DNA from: Psychroserpens jangbogonensis | Lineage (GTDB): Bacteria > Bacteroidota > Bacteroidia > Flavobacteriales > Flavobacteriaceae | NCBI RefSeq assembly: GCF_000797465.1 | Contig: NZ_JSWG01000009.1 | Location: 496,001-560,000, forward strand | Reading direction: 5' to 3' | DNA length: 64,000 nucleotides | Part shown: positions 9,522 through 18,264 of the stretch, in pieces | Layout: each line of letters begins with the position of its first letter | Numbering within the stretch: position 1 is the first letter of the stretch | Position numbers and translations under genes: made by a program | Notes under the pieces: model-generated | What the model saw: the letters and a program-made list of their open reading frames with translations, nothing else | The model's database searches: none | Told to the model about the DNA's origin: nothing

Positions 9522-9971
9522 CTATTCCAAAATTATAGCTTCCCAGTTTTTGTCGGCTTTTTCTTGTAAACCTTTCACATTATTTTCAAGCCACAATTTT
9601 AGGGTGTTTGTTCCCCAAGAATTATAGAAGAGATAGAGCTTCCCATCTCTAATTTCGAAGGTTTCAGGATCTATTTTTACTTTCTTTGATTTTTCTGCAA
9701 TAGCATAGGCACAATAACCTCCATACTGCGGAATGTATTTTTTAGGATTATTTAAAAAGGTGTTTAAGTTGTCTTCAGATGAAAACTTATAAGTAGCATT
9801 ATCATAAGTCGTTTTGAATTCCTTTTTGCCTTCAATAGCTTCATTTTCAAAATAAGAAACGACATCATAACCCTCAGCGACGTAACCTTTTTGAATATTA
9901 TAATCTATAGATTGTGACAATCCAATTTGAATTATAAAAAGATTAATACAAGTAAATAGAAATGTTTTCAT
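9522..9971 (-). CDS. Exported YHS-domain protein
   Basis: 149 residues. A signal peptide (MKTFLFTCINLFIIQIGLSQ) is followed by YNIQKGYVAEGYDVVSYFENEAIEGKKEF, a typical YHS-family beginning, and by YGGYCAYAIAEKSK, where the conserved YCAYA-type motif sits. YHS proteins are small and often linked to metal or heme handling, but the exact role is unknown. It is probably periplasmic. It lies 30 bases downstream of a LuxE-like gene on the same strand. Confidence 0.75.
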   Translation of the reverse strand: MKTFLFTCINLFIIQIGLSQSIDYNIQKGYVAEGYDVVSYFENEAIEGKKEFKTTYDNATYKFSSEDNLNTFLNNPKKYIPQYGGYCAYAIAEKSKKVKIDPETFEIRDGKLYLFYNSWGTNTLKLWLENNVKGLQEKADKNWEAIILE

Positions 9972-10001
9972 GTATCACTAGTCGATAAAATATTTCAGAC
10001 T

Positions 10002-10985
10002 TTACAATACCATTAAATTACAACCTCTAATATCACTAGAATCGAAACGACCAATAATTTCAAAAGAACCATCCTTAGCAATGCGACCTAAGTCTTGAGT
10101 TGCAATAAATGAACATGAATTAATATTAGCCAAGTCAATGACATTAATGCCTCCTGTTTTTTGCTTTTTTTGAAGAGCAAGAGCGTCTTCAGGATCACGA
10201 GTGAGGATTTGCATCCAACTCGGACATTCAAATTGGCCATTGCCTTTAGAATAAGCCTGACTTAATAATTCGGTCATGCCATATTCACTATGAATATTAG
10301 TGACACCAAAACCTTGTTTTAGGATAGAATGTAATTCGGCTCTAACGAGTTCTTTTCTGCGACCTTTCATGCCACCAGTTTCCATTATAATGGTATTTTT
10401 AAGATGGAACTGATACTGTTCAACTAAATCTAAAAGTGCAAAAGATACACCTATAAGTAATACCTTTTGTCCTTTTGAATCTAAGGTGATAAGGTGTTCT
10501 TTCAATTCTGAAATATTATCTAAATAGAAGCCACTTTCAGAATGTTTAGATTGTGTAATCATGTCATTCACCATATAAACCAAAGAAGAGCCTTGTCGCT
10601 CTAAATAACTTGGTAATAAAGCAAGAACCACATAATCTTCAATGTTTCCGTAGAACTCATGAAAACCCTTTCTAAAGCTTTCTTCGTAGATGTTTAAATC
10701 TGTAACATTATGCTTGCTAGTAATACTTCCTGTTGTGCCACTACTTGAAAATGTAGCTTCAATTGGATGAGTAGAACTTACGATATTATGACTTTTAAAA
10801 AATTGAATTGGTAAAAAAGGAATGTCTTCAATACACTTTATATCACTAGGATGAATGTATAACAAATCACAGAACGAACGATAAACAGGATTGTTATCAA
10901 ATTGAAATTTAAAAACATCCAATGCTAGCGAGTTGAATGTGTCTTCTGAAGAAATAGAAAAGATATCCTGAGTGTTTATCATCAC
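10002..10985 (-). CDS. LuxE/PaaK-like acyl-protein synthetase
   Basis: 327 residues. FSSSGTTGSITSKH (about 82-95) is the Ser/Thr/Gly-rich adenylate-forming P-loop. VLALLPSYLERQGSSLVYM and NIHSEYGMTELLSQAYS (the SEYGMTE substrate/ATP motif) and DLGRIAKDGSFEIIGRFDSSDIRG complete the LuxE-like pattern. Such enzymes activate acyl groups as acyl-AMP. In Flavobacteria a LuxE-like protein without luminescence genes is common and its substrate is unknown. The start may be either of two adjacent ATGs (10985 or 10982). Confidence 0.75.
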   Translation of the reverse strand: MMINTQDIFSISSEDTFNSLALDVFKFQFDNNPVYRSFCDLLYIHPSDIKCIEDIPFLPIQFFKSHNIVSSTHPIEATFSSSGTTGSITSKHNVTDLNIYEESFRKGFHEFYGNIEDYVVLALLPSYLERQGSSLVYMVNDMITQSKHSESGFYLDNISELKEHLITLDSKGQKVLLIGVSFALLDLVEQYQFHLKNTIIMETGGMKGRRKELVRAELHSILKQGFGVTNIHSEYGMTELLSQAYSKGNGQFECPSWMQILTRDPEDALALQKKQKTGGINVIDLANINSCSFIATQDLGRIAKDGSFEIIGRFDSSDIRGCNLMVL

Positions 10986-11005
10986 TACAAAAGTAGGTAA
11001 AAAGA

Positions 11006-11033
11006 AAAAGCGTTGCCAATAGACAACGCTTTT
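11006..11033 (-). terminator. Terminator after the T9SS cargo gene
   Basis: 10-bp stem AAAAGCGTTG / CAACGCTTTT between the cargo gene stop (11058) and the LuxE-like start, with a T-run on the minus strand. Confidence 0.75.
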
Positions 11034-11057
11034 AAATATGTTATAAAAATTAAGTAA

Positions 11058-13088
11058 TTACTTAATGATTAATTTTTTAGTTACTGACGCATTATTTTGA
11101 GTAACCTTCATAATGTAAACTCCAGTATTAAGAGTAGATACATCTAAACGGTTATTGTTTAATGTTTCATTAATAACTTCTTTTCCTAAGATATCATAAA
11201 CAGCAACTGAAATAGTATCGTTTTTAGCACTTGCAATGTTTACAAATCCTAATGAAGTTGGATTTGGATATACTTTAAAGCCACTTGCAATAGTAAACTC
11301 TTCGTTAGATAATGTTTCAGCAAATGTTTGAGTAACAGCTAAATTATCAACTAATATCCCTTCGTTTTCATCAGAATCAGATTGTCTAAGAGCAAATGAA
11401 GCGACAGTATCACCTGGATCAGCTTCATCAGCACCTATGATAGATGTATCACTTTCAAGAGCAGCATCAACCCAAAGTGTAGCAATGGCAGTAACTTGAT
11501 CATATTTTACAGTAATTCTGTATGAATTCCCATAAGTTAAATCTGCAGCCCATGTTGCATCTGCTGAATTTTGATCACTAGAGATACCAACGGTATAATC
11601 TCCTCCTCCAGTAGGAGCTTCAATAAATACTTGAGCAATAAAGTCAAATCCTTCTGTTTTAAAATGGGCGAAATATTCTGTATCAGATCCAGTAATAGGA
11701 GCTCCAGGATCTTGAACAAGCATATCAAATGCAAAATAAAGGCTTCCAGTTACTGATGTAAAAGGTAAGTTAACATCTTCACTTGGTGTTCCATGTTGAA
11801 CTAAAGCTTGGCCAGAAGTTACTACTAAATCATCAGCAGTTCCACTATGGCTAGACCATTCGCTATTTCCTACTAAAGGTCCATCAGCATAAGCGAATGT
11901 ATCGTAAAGAGGTAAAGTTAATTGAGGGTCACAATTAGGACTATTAATACTTCTTGATAAATCGCAACTACTATTTCCCATATCACCAACGAAGGTCATT
12001 GTAAAATCTGTTCCTTCAAGGATTCCTGTGACAGTAATTGTACCAGCAGCTTCCGTTGTAGGATCGTCACCACCAAGAGTACCATTTCCAGCTGTATCAA
12101 TTGCATAAGTAGAAGTTCCTCCACCTGTAAAATCAATAGTTACATTATAAGTATCATCTGCAGCAGGTGTAATATCATCACATGTTTCAGTAATTGTTCC
12201 TAATTGTAAATCACATGGATAAGCAATACTAAAATCTGCCGTATCTGTATCTACAATTCCACCATCAATTAAATCTATACTCACAGAAAATGTGTCACCA
12301 TCAGCAGTAGGAGTAATTTCAAAAGGACTCACTACTCCATTAGATGCAACAGGAGCTCCTCCATTTGTAATAACAGAAATATTTGCAGTTGCTCCAGGAG
12401 CGTTTGCTATTGTGAATTCTACATTTACAGAAGTTGTTCCAGAAGCAAGTGCTTGTCCATCATTTGGAGATGTAATACTAATTGTTGGATTTGTATTTGC
12501 CATAGGAGAGTATGTTCCAAATGGCACAAAATTACTTAAAGCAGTTGAAGCGTTACATAAACCTTCACCATCAAGTAAATTTAATGCACCATAAGTAAAA
12601 TCTGTGACAACAAATGCACCTCCATTAGCAGGCACACCATCTACACGATATGCATATGAATCAAGATGTTCCCAATCAAAACCTGTTGCATCTTCACCAT
12701 CTACACCGAATCTGTCTATAACAGTATCACCAGCATCAGTAAGTTGCCATCCATCATCTCCATTAGCATTTACATTTGAATCTTCAAATACATTTGTGTT
12801 AATACCAAATTCTGCATCAAGTGTTGCTGCACTATTAGTAATGTAAGCAAATTCATTAGTAAGAGTACCAAGAGTTGAAATATCAATATTTGCTGTAAAT
12901 CCTCCTCCGTTAGATTGTCTAACTAAGTTCCATCCAGTAAAGTCAATTGTACCGTCGACATATATTTCGACTGTTCGTGCAGCTTGACTAGGACATGGAG
13001 AGTCCATGTATCCAGTGACTACAGCTTCTTGTCCATAAGACATAGTAGCTACAAGCAATGTTAAACATAAAAAGTAAAGTTTTTTCAT
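11058..13088 (-). CDS. T9SS-secreted multidomain protein
   Basis: 676 residues from the ATG at 13088, chosen because it starts the signal peptide MKKLYFLCLTLLVATMSYGQ directly; an upstream TTG start would bury it. Order of parts: an N-terminal lamin-tail-like beta domain (VEIYVDGTIDFTGWNLVR), an Ig-like segment (NPTISITSPNDGQALASGTTSV), a Cys-containing stretch (CDLQLGTITETC), a concanavalin/LamG-like beta region (LYFAFDMLVQDP), and a C-terminal type A sorting domain (KVYPNPTSLGFVNI ending TKKLIIK). It should cross the outer membrane through T9SS. Ligand or enzymatic activity is not recognisable. Confidence 0.8.
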   Translation of the reverse strand: MKKLYFLCLTLLVATMSYGQEAVVTGYMDSPCPSQAARTVEIYVDGTIDFTGWNLVRQSNGGGFTANIDISTLGTLTNEFAYITNSAATLDAEFGINTNVFEDSNVNANGDDGWQLTDAGDTVIDRFGVDGEDATGFDWEHLDSYAYRVDGVPANGGAFVVTDFTYGALNLLDGEGLCNASTALSNFVPFGTYSPMANTNPTISITSPNDGQALASGTTSVNVEFTIANAPGATANISVITNGGAPVASNGVVSPFEITPTADGDTFSVSIDLIDGGIVDTDTADFSIAYPCDLQLGTITETCDDITPAADDTYNVTIDFTGGGTSTYAIDTAGNGTLGGDDPTTEAAGTITVTGILEGTDFTMTFVGDMGNSSCDLSRSINSPNCDPQLTLPLYDTFAYADGPLVGNSEWSSHSGTADDLVVTSGQALVQHGTPSEDVNLPFTSVTGSLYFAFDMLVQDPGAPITGSDTEYFAHFKTEGFDFIAQVFIEAPTGGGDYTVGISSDQNSADATWAADLTYGNSYRITVKYDQVTAIATLWVDAALESDTSIIGADEADPGDTVASFALRQSDSDENEGILVDNLAVTQTFAETLSNEEFTIASGFKVYPNPTSLGFVNIASAKNDTISVAVYDILGKEVINETLNNNRLDVSTLNTGVYIMKVTQNNASVTKKLIIK

Positions 13089-13208
13089 AATTTGTATAAT
13101 TAGATTGATAATAAAAATTGCAGAACAAATATAGTAAGATTTAGGGTTTTTCACTAATTAATGTAGCGATAAAGAGCTATTTTACAATATGATAATATTA
13201 ATCCCTAA

Positions 13209-13544
13209 TTACCTTACTACCAATTTTCTAGTTGCAGATAATTTATTCTCTTTTATTTTGAGAATGTAGATACCAGGAGATAATCTAGAAATATTAAGTG
13301 ATTCACTTAAGATTGAAGCAGCAAAAATCCGTTTGCCTAAAACATCATAAATCTCGATAGTTTTAGGTAAATTATGCTTAGTTGTGATAAAAATTTTGTC
13401 ATTTTTTACAGGGTTAGGAAATATAGACAAACCTTCAATAGTACTTGATATTGTTGTAGTATGATCAACTGATTGAGCATTACCTAAATTGGGTAAATTC
13501 AAGAAACAACAAACTAAAAAAATAAACAGGTAGTTTTTCATCAC
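13209..13544 (-). CDS. Minimal T9SS sorting-domain protein
   Basis: 111 residues. It is almost only a signal peptide (to about residue 24, ending NAQ) plus a T9SS type A tail: IFPNPVKNDKIFIT, IYDVLGKRIF, SPGIYILKI and the end ATRKLVV. Little room (about 15 residues) is left for cargo. It may be a remnant left by deletion or a genuine small exported protein. It lies upstream of the larger cargo gene on the same strand. Two adjacent ATGs are possible starts. Confidence 0.65.
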   Translation of the reverse strand: MMKNYLFIFLVCCFLNLPNLGNAQSVDHTTTISSTIEGLSIFPNPVKNDKIFITTKHNLPKTIEIYDVLGKRIFAASILSESLNISRLSPGIYILKIKENKLSATRKLVVR

Positions 13545-13697
13545 AATTATAATATAGTATTGATATTAGTAATAAAGTACCAAATTTTGTACCAAAAGTA
13601 TTTTTTACTTAAGAAACCCTATAAATTGTTTCTAGAAAATCATGGCAAGGTTAACTTAATGTTATTAATGTAAAGGAGTTTATTCTTTTTTGTTATT

Positions 13698-13750
13698 AAT
13701 CCTATCTTTACGTAGGATTTTTAAAATCTAAGACAAAAACCTATAGGTTT
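13698..13750. promoter_or_regulatory. Two palindromes upstream of the phoB-like gene
   Basis: AATCCTA-N8-TAGGATT (13698-13719) and the perfect 14-mer AAACCTATAGGTTT (13737-13750) both carry a CCTA/TAGG core and lie just before the ATG at 13768. TATCTTTA at 13703-13710 is a one-mismatch -7 element within the first palindrome. They could be operator sites, possibly autoregulatory. This is inference only. Confidence 0.3.
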
Positions 13751-13767
13751 ATAGGAATAGCTTAATC

Positions 13768-14451
13768 ATGAAAAAAAGAGATATTAAAATTTTATTGGTT
13801 GATGATGAACCAGATATTTTAGAGATAGTTGGTTATAACTTGTCTTCTGAAGGTTATAAGATTATTACTGCCGAAAACGGACTTGAAGCTGTTAAGATTG
13901 CTAAAAAAGAAAAGCCTCAACTGATAATTTTAGATGTAATGATGCCTGAAATGGATGGTATTGAAGCCTGTGGATTGATTAGGAAAATTCCAGACTTGAG
14001 TGATACCATTATTACATTTTTAACGGCAAGAGGAGAAGATTATTCGCAAATGGCTGGTTTCGATGCAGGAGCGGATGATTATATTACAAAACCAATTAAA
14101 CCTAAAGTTTTGGTTAGTAAAGTAAAAGCACTTTTGAGACGTCTTAAAGAACAGGATGAGACCCAAAGCATTCTTGAAATAGGAGACTTAATTATTAATA
14201 GAGAAGAATACAAAATATCACTTCAAGGCAAAGAAATCATTTTACCGCGAAAAGAATTCGAATTGTTATCTTTGTTAGCAACAAAACCAGGAAAGGTCTT
14301 TAAGCGAGAAGAAATCTTAGATAAGGTTTGGGGTAATGAAGTTGTCGTTGGTGGACGTACAATTGATGTTCATATTAGAAAACTTCGTGAAAAGATTGGA
14401 GATCATAGCTTTAAAACCGTTAAAGGTGTTGGTTATAAGTTTGTAGATTGA
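13768..14451 (+). CDS. PhoB/OmpR-family response regulator
   Basis: 227 residues. The receiver domain has acidic Asp12-Asp13, phospho-acceptor Asp56 (LIILDVMMPEMDG), Thr86 and Lys108. The winged-helix output domain (about 130-227) includes LPRKEFELLSLLATKPGKVF and VHIRKLREKIG. Its partner sensor kinase starts at the stop codon (TGATG overlap). The pair resembles PhoB/PhoR-type systems, but the stimulus is unknown. Confidence 0.9.
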   Translation: MKKRDIKILLVDDEPDILEIVGYNLSSEGYKIITAENGLEAVKIAKKEKPQLIILDVMMPEMDGIEACGLIRKIPDLSDTIITFLTARGEDYSQMAGFDAGADDYITKPIKPKVLVSKVKALLRRLKEQDETQSILEIGDLIINREEYKISLQGKEIILPRKEFELLSLLATKPGKVFKREEILDKVWGNEVVVGGRTIDVHIRKLREKIGDHSFKTVKGVGYKFVD

Positions 14452-15494
14452 TGCAAAACAAAATAAAAAAAACGTATAAGTTTGCTTTTAAAACTTCACT
14501 GTACGTTACTATTTTTTTAACGCTCTTATCGAGTGTTTTTTTGTATATACTTCATTCAGTTGATTTTCTCTATTTGTTAGTTTTTGCCATATTCACCTAT
14601 TTAATTTCTTTTATTGTAATTCAGTACAGAGTAGAACGATTTATCTATAGACGTGTAAAAAGAATTTATGACGATTTAACTCTTCTGGAATCTTCTACAT
14701 TACGTAAACAGCCCATTACAACAGACATGGTAACGCTTACTCAAGAAATTGAAAAGTATGCCAGTGATAAAAAGATGGAGATTGAAACCTTAAAAGTAAG
14801 GGAAGAGTATCGAAAAGAGTTTTTAGGTAACGTTTCTCACGAACTTAAAACACCGCTATTTACTGTTCAAGGCTATTTATTAACCTTGATTGATGGTGCA
14901 ATTGACGATAAAAATGTAAGCGAGAAATACTTGAATAGAGCCAGTAAAGGTTTAGAACGACTTATTTATATTGTAAAAGATTTAGACATGATTACCAAAC
15001 TAGAGGTTGGTGATTTGAGACTAAATATTGAAACCTTTGATATTATTGAATTGGTAAAAAGCGTCTTTGATTTATTGGAAATGAAAGCTGCTAAAAAGAA
15101 AATCACGCTAACTTTTGATATGGATTATAGTTTGCCAATCATGGTTACTGCCGATAAAGACCGAATACAGCAAGTGCTAACAAATCTTGTAGTTAATTCC
15201 ATAAAATATGGAAAGGAAAAAGGGACTACTGAAATTAGCATAGAGAATCTAATAAAAAATAAAGTGATTATTCGCATTACCGATAATGGTGAAGGCATCT
15301 CTAAAGAAAATCTAACACGACTTTTCGAACGCTTTTTTAGAGTTGACAAAAGTGGTTCTCGTAAAGAAGGTGGTTCTGGTTTAGGATTGTCTATTGTAAA
15401 GCATATTATTGAAGCTCATGATGAAAAAATTTATGTCGAAAGCGATTTAGGTATTGGTAGTGAGTTCTCATTTACCCTTGAAAAGGCTAAATAA
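14451..15494 (+). CDS. PhoR-like sensor histidine kinase
   Basis: 347 residues from the ATG at 14451, which overlaps the regulator stop; an in-frame TTG 3 bases upstream is less likely. Two membrane helices occupy about residues 14-58 with almost no periplasmic loop, so the signal is probably sensed in or at the membrane. The phospho-acceptor His is in NVSHELKTPL (about residue 130). The HATPase domain shows VVNSIKYG (N box), DNGEGIS and GSGLGLSIVKHI (G boxes). The last codons overlap the convergent glycosyltransferase gene by 27 bases. Confidence 0.9.
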   Translation: MQNKIKKTYKFAFKTSLYVTIFLTLLSSVFLYILHSVDFLYLLVFAIFTYLISFIVIQYRVERFIYRRVKRIYDDLTLLESSTLRKQPITTDMVTLTQEIEKYASDKKMEIETLKVREEYRKEFLGNVSHELKTPLFTVQGYLLTLIDGAIDDKNVSEKYLNRASKGLERLIYIVKDLDMITKLEVGDLRLNIETFDIIELVKSVFDLLEMKAAKKKITLTFDMDYSLPIMVTADKDRIQQVLTNLVVNSIKYGKEKGTTEISIENLIKNKVIIRITDNGEGISKENLTRLFERFFRVDKSGSRKEGGSGLGLSIVKHIIEAHDEKIYVESDLGIGSEFSFTLEKAK

Positions 15495-16550
15495 CTTTTT
15501 GTAATTGGTAATGTAGTCAGTTGACTTTAAACCACTAAACTCTTCAATAGATTTAAGCATTTCAATTTTAAATTCATTTTGGTTGCAACTCGGTACATAA
15601 CCAAGTTTTGTTAATCGTTTTGCAATATATTCTTGTTCAAATTGACCAGGTGTTGGAATGAAAAATGCTTTTTTATCCAGTTTTGCTAAATCCATTACTG
15701 TAGTATATCCTGATCTAGATATTACAACATTACTCTCGTTTATTGCTTTTTCTAAATCTGTGCTCGTCATAAAATTATAACTAGTCATATTATCCTTAAC
15801 AGTTGCTTTAGACTCGTCGTCAACAATGCCTTTCACTAATAATAGCTTCCCTTTAAACGAATTTAGTTTTTTTAAAAGCAAATTTTGCAACAGTGTGCGT
15901 TGAGGTTCTGGACCAGAAAGTAAAACCATAAGGTCATATTTTGATTCGCTATCTAACTTACTGAAACGACTTAACGGACCAATATACTTTACAGGAATAC
16001 CTGCGACAGTAGCATGACCAAGTTCTCCACTTAAATTGTCTTCACCAATATTATCAGGCACCCAACATTCATCAAAGCGTTTGATTATTTTTTGATGCAT
16101 TTCGGTGCTTAACCAAGTTGTATTTCCGCTTAAAACTTTGAGCTGATGCGTCATAAACACACATGGAATATGTTTGCTATGCACACCAAGTCTATTATCT
16201 GAAATAATGCCATCAATATTGTAATCCTTAATTATGGTATTAGTAACTCTCTTTTCGGCATTAACTGCTTTAATTAGTTTCGGAGAGTTTTGAAGCATTT
16301 TTAGTTTAAAGAATTGTCCCTTTTTTGAATATGTAATGTTATAGGAAGGCAATTCAATGGTTTCAAGTTCAGGAAATTCTTTTTGCAATAATTTTAAAGC
16401 AATCCCATCACTTGCAATTACAGGTTCAAAACAATTTGCTAGCAATGCATGAATTAAAGGTATGCACCTCGCAGCATGACCTAAACCCCAATTTAAAGGA
16501 GCTACAAGTATTCGTTTTTTAGGTTCTTCTTGTTTCAGTGGAATTCTAAT
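15468..16550 (-). CDS. MurG/GT28-like glycosyltransferase with unclear start
   Basis: About 360 residues if translation begins at or near 16550. The N-terminal ILVAPLNWGLGHAARCIPLIHAL is the nucleotide-sugar transferase motif G-x-GH and must be part of the protein. The first standard codon in this frame (TTG at 16445) lies after it, and the frame upstream closes at a TAA (16553-16551). Candidates are ATT at 16550, or the ATG at 16558 in another frame with a small frameshift. A -7 element (16571-16578) fits a start near 16550-16558. C-terminal motifs include VVISRSGYTTVMDLAKL and FIPTPGQFEQEYIA, typical of the UDP-sugar-binding half. The acceptor is unknown. Confidence 0.75.
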   Translation of the reverse strand: MRIPLKQEEPKKRILVAPLNWGLGHAARCIPLIHALLANCFEPVIASDGIALKLLQKEFPELETIELPSYNITYSKKGQFFKLKMLQNSPKLIKAVNAEKRVTNTIIKDYNIDGIISDNRLGVHSKHIPCVFMTHQLKVLSGNTTWLSTEMHQKIIKRFDECWVPDNIGEDNLSGELGHATVAGIPVKYIGPLSRFSKLDSESKYDLMVLLSGPEPQRTLLQNLLLKKLNSFKGKLLLVKGIVDDESKATVKDNMTSYNFMTSTDLEKAINESNVVISRSGYTTVMDLAKLDKKAFFIPTPGQFEQEYIAKRLTKLGYVPSCNQNEFKIEMLKSIEEFSGLKSTDYITNYKKLFSLFKGK

Positions 16551-16570
16551 TTAAACATGACAGATAAAAA

Positions 16571-16578
16571 CAAAGATA
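16571..16578 (-). promoter_or_regulatory. -7 promoter element for the glycosyltransferase
   Basis: On the minus strand this reads TATCTTTG, a perfect TAnnTTTG, 13 bases before an ATG at 16558 and 21 before the ATT at 16550. It is divergent from the trmB promoter. Confidence 0.55.
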
Positions 16579-16595
16579 ATACTAATATGTTTCGT

Positions 16596-16603
16596 TAATT
16601 TTG
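16596..16603 (+). promoter_or_regulatory. -7 promoter element for trmB
   Basis: TAATTTTG matches the consensus and lies 20 bases before the GTG start at 16623. Confidence 0.55.
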
Positions 16604-16622
16604 GCGAAATATTAAATTAATT

Positions 16623-17297
16623 GTGGGAAGTAAGAATAAATTAAAACGGTTTAATGAAAATGATACGTTTGCTAATGTCATCCAGCCAACACGTGATGAA
16701 TTAGTAACCGGTAATTTTCAATTGAAAGGAAATTGGCAAGCCAACTTTTTTAAGAACTCAAACCCTTTAGTTTTAGAACTAGGTTGTGGTAAGGGAGAGT
16801 ATTCTGTTGAATTGGCTAAGAAATACCCTGAAAAGAATTTTATTGGTATTGATATTAAAGGTGCTCGATTTTGGAGAGGTGCAAAGACTGCTATTGAAGA
16901 AGGAATTCCAAACGTTGGGTTTATAAGAACTCAAATAGAACTCGTTGATTTTGCTTTTGCTGAAAATGAAGTAGATGAGATTTGGATTACTTTTCCAGAT
17001 CCACAAATAAAATATAAGCGTACTAAACACCGAATGACAAATTCTCAGTTTTTAAAACGTTATAAAACTATTTTAAAACCTGATGGCATTGTAAACCTAA
17101 AGACAGACAGTGAGTTTATGCATGGATACACGCTTGGTCTTTTACAAGGCGAAGGTCACGACATACTTTATGCTAATCATGATGTGTATAAACAAGAAGG
17201 TAGTCCTGAAGAGGTTACAAGCATCCAAACCTTTTACGAATCGCAATATTTGGAGCATAACAAACCAATTACGTATATTAGGTTTAAATTAAAATAG
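16623..17297 (+). CDS. trmB: tRNA (guanine46-N7)-methyltransferase
   Basis: 224 residues, GTG start. The SAM-binding motif is LELGCGKGEYSVELAKKYP (about 50-68), followed by IGIDIKGARFWRGAKTA. The family motif ITFPDPQIKYKRTKHRM, which binds substrate guanine, lies at about 121-137. It makes m7G46 in the variable loop of tRNAs. A LysE-type exporter starts 3 bases downstream, so the genes likely form one transcript with the alkyltransferase-like gene. Confidence 0.93.
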   Translation: MGSKNKLKRFNENDTFANVIQPTRDELVTGNFQLKGNWQANFFKNSNPLVLELGCGKGEYSVELAKKYPEKNFIGIDIKGARFWRGAKTAIEEGIPNVGFIRTQIELVDFAFAENEVDEIWITFPDPQIKYKRTKHRMTNSQFLKRYKTILKPDGIVNLKTDSEFMHGYTLGLLQGEGHDILYANHDVYKQEGSPEEVTSIQTFYESQYLEHNKPITYIRFKLK

Positions 17298-17300
17298 ATT

Positions 17301-17933
17301 TTGAATATTACAGTCATTTTTTTTCTAGGATTATTGATAGCACTATTAGGAGTTGTTCCACCTGGATTACTAAATATGACTGCTGCAAAAATTAGCTTAA
17401 AAGAAGGCGCAAATAGAGGTATAATGTTCTCTATAGGTGTTTGTCTCATCGTTTTTTTACAGACTTACATTGCTGCAATGTTTGCTCGTTATTTGAGTAA
17501 TCATAAAGATGTTGTAGAAATTTTACAACGCGTTGCTTTTGTGATTTTTATATTAATTACAATTTACTTTTTATTACTGGCTAAAACAGAAAATAAGCCA
17601 GATGTAGAAACCGATTCCAGAAGTAGTAAACACAGTCGTATATTTCAAGGCATGTTTTTATCTGCAATTAATGTGTTTCCAATACCATACCAAGCTTATA
17701 TGACCATAACAATTGCTGGATTTGGTTGGTTTGCTTTTGATCCTACGAGCATATTGACATACTGTTCTGGAGCATCAATGGGCACATTCGTAATGCTTTA
17801 TGTCTATATCTTCTTTTTTGATAAAGTCAAGAGTAAACAGTTTACATCCCAAAAGAACATGAATAAAAGTATTGGAATTATAACTGGGATTGTGGCAGCA
17901 GTAACATTGATTCATATAATAAAGGATCTGTAA
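17301..17933 (+). CDS. LysE/RhtB-family exporter
   Basis: 210 residues starting at TTG, 3 bases after the trmB stop. No ATG or GTG precedes the first membrane helix in this frame. Five to six hydrophobic helices are visible. The first contains LLIALLGVVPPGLLNM, the P-P-G motif of LysE translocators, and the middle loop holds ETDSRSSKHSRIF. The family exports amino acids or related metabolites; the substrate is not identifiable. It lies between trmB and an alkyltransferase-like gene in the same direction. Confidence 0.75.
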   Translation: MNITVIFFLGLLIALLGVVPPGLLNMTAAKISLKEGANRGIMFSIGVCLIVFLQTYIAAMFARYLSNHKDVVEILQRVAFVIFILITIYFLLLAKTENKPDVETDSRSSKHSRIFQGMFLSAINVFPIPYQAYMTITIAGFGWFAFDPTSILTYCSGASMGTFVMLYVYIFFFDKVKSKQFTSQKNMNKSIGIITGIVAAVTLIHIIKDL

Positions 17934-17934
17934 G

Positions 17935-18264
17935 ATGAAGCCTGAAACTTTAAATTTCTTCGATAAAGTATACGAGGTTGCTAAGGTAATTCCCTTTGGA
18001 AGAGTTACGAGTTATGGTGCAATTGCAAATTATCTTGGCGCAAAAAGAAGCGCTAGAATGGTAGGTTATGCAATGAACGGTTCTCACGGAAAAGATATTC
18101 CTGCGCATCGTGTTGTAAATAGAAAAGGTCTTCTTACAGGAAAACATCATTTTGATGGTACTAACCTCATGCAACAATTGTTAGAAAGCGAAGGCATCAC
18201 TGTTGTTGACAACCAAATACAAGATTTAGATACGATTTATTGGGATCCAGCTAAAGAGTTATAA
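17935..18264 (+). CDS. Alkyltransferase-like protein (ATL), no catalytic Cys
   Basis: 109 residues, the size of the isolated DNA-binding half of O6-methylguanine-DNA methyltransferases. FDKVYEVAKVIPFGRVTSYGAIANYLG is the helix-turn-helix region. The active-site PCHRV motif reads PAHRV here (Ala57 replaces Cys), so it should bind O6-alkylguanine and flip it without repairing it. Known ATLs hand such lesions to nucleotide excision repair. The start follows the LysE stop by one base. The gene ends back to back with the convergent LRR gene. Confidence 0.9.
   Translation: MKPETLNFFDKVYEVAKVIPFGRVTSYGAIANYLGAKRSARMVGYAMNGSHGKDIPAHRVVNRKGLLTGKHHFDGTNLMQQLLESEGITVVDNQIQDLDTIYWDPAKEL

Noticed and set aside
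10002-10985. Bioluminescence gene cluster
   Set aside because: A LuxE-like protein is present, but no luxA, luxB, luxC or luxD relative lies nearby.
11571-12846. Several open frames on the plus strand opposite the T9SS cargo gene
   Set aside because: They are shadows of its Thr/Ser/Ala-rich coding sequence and lack starts or motifs of their own.
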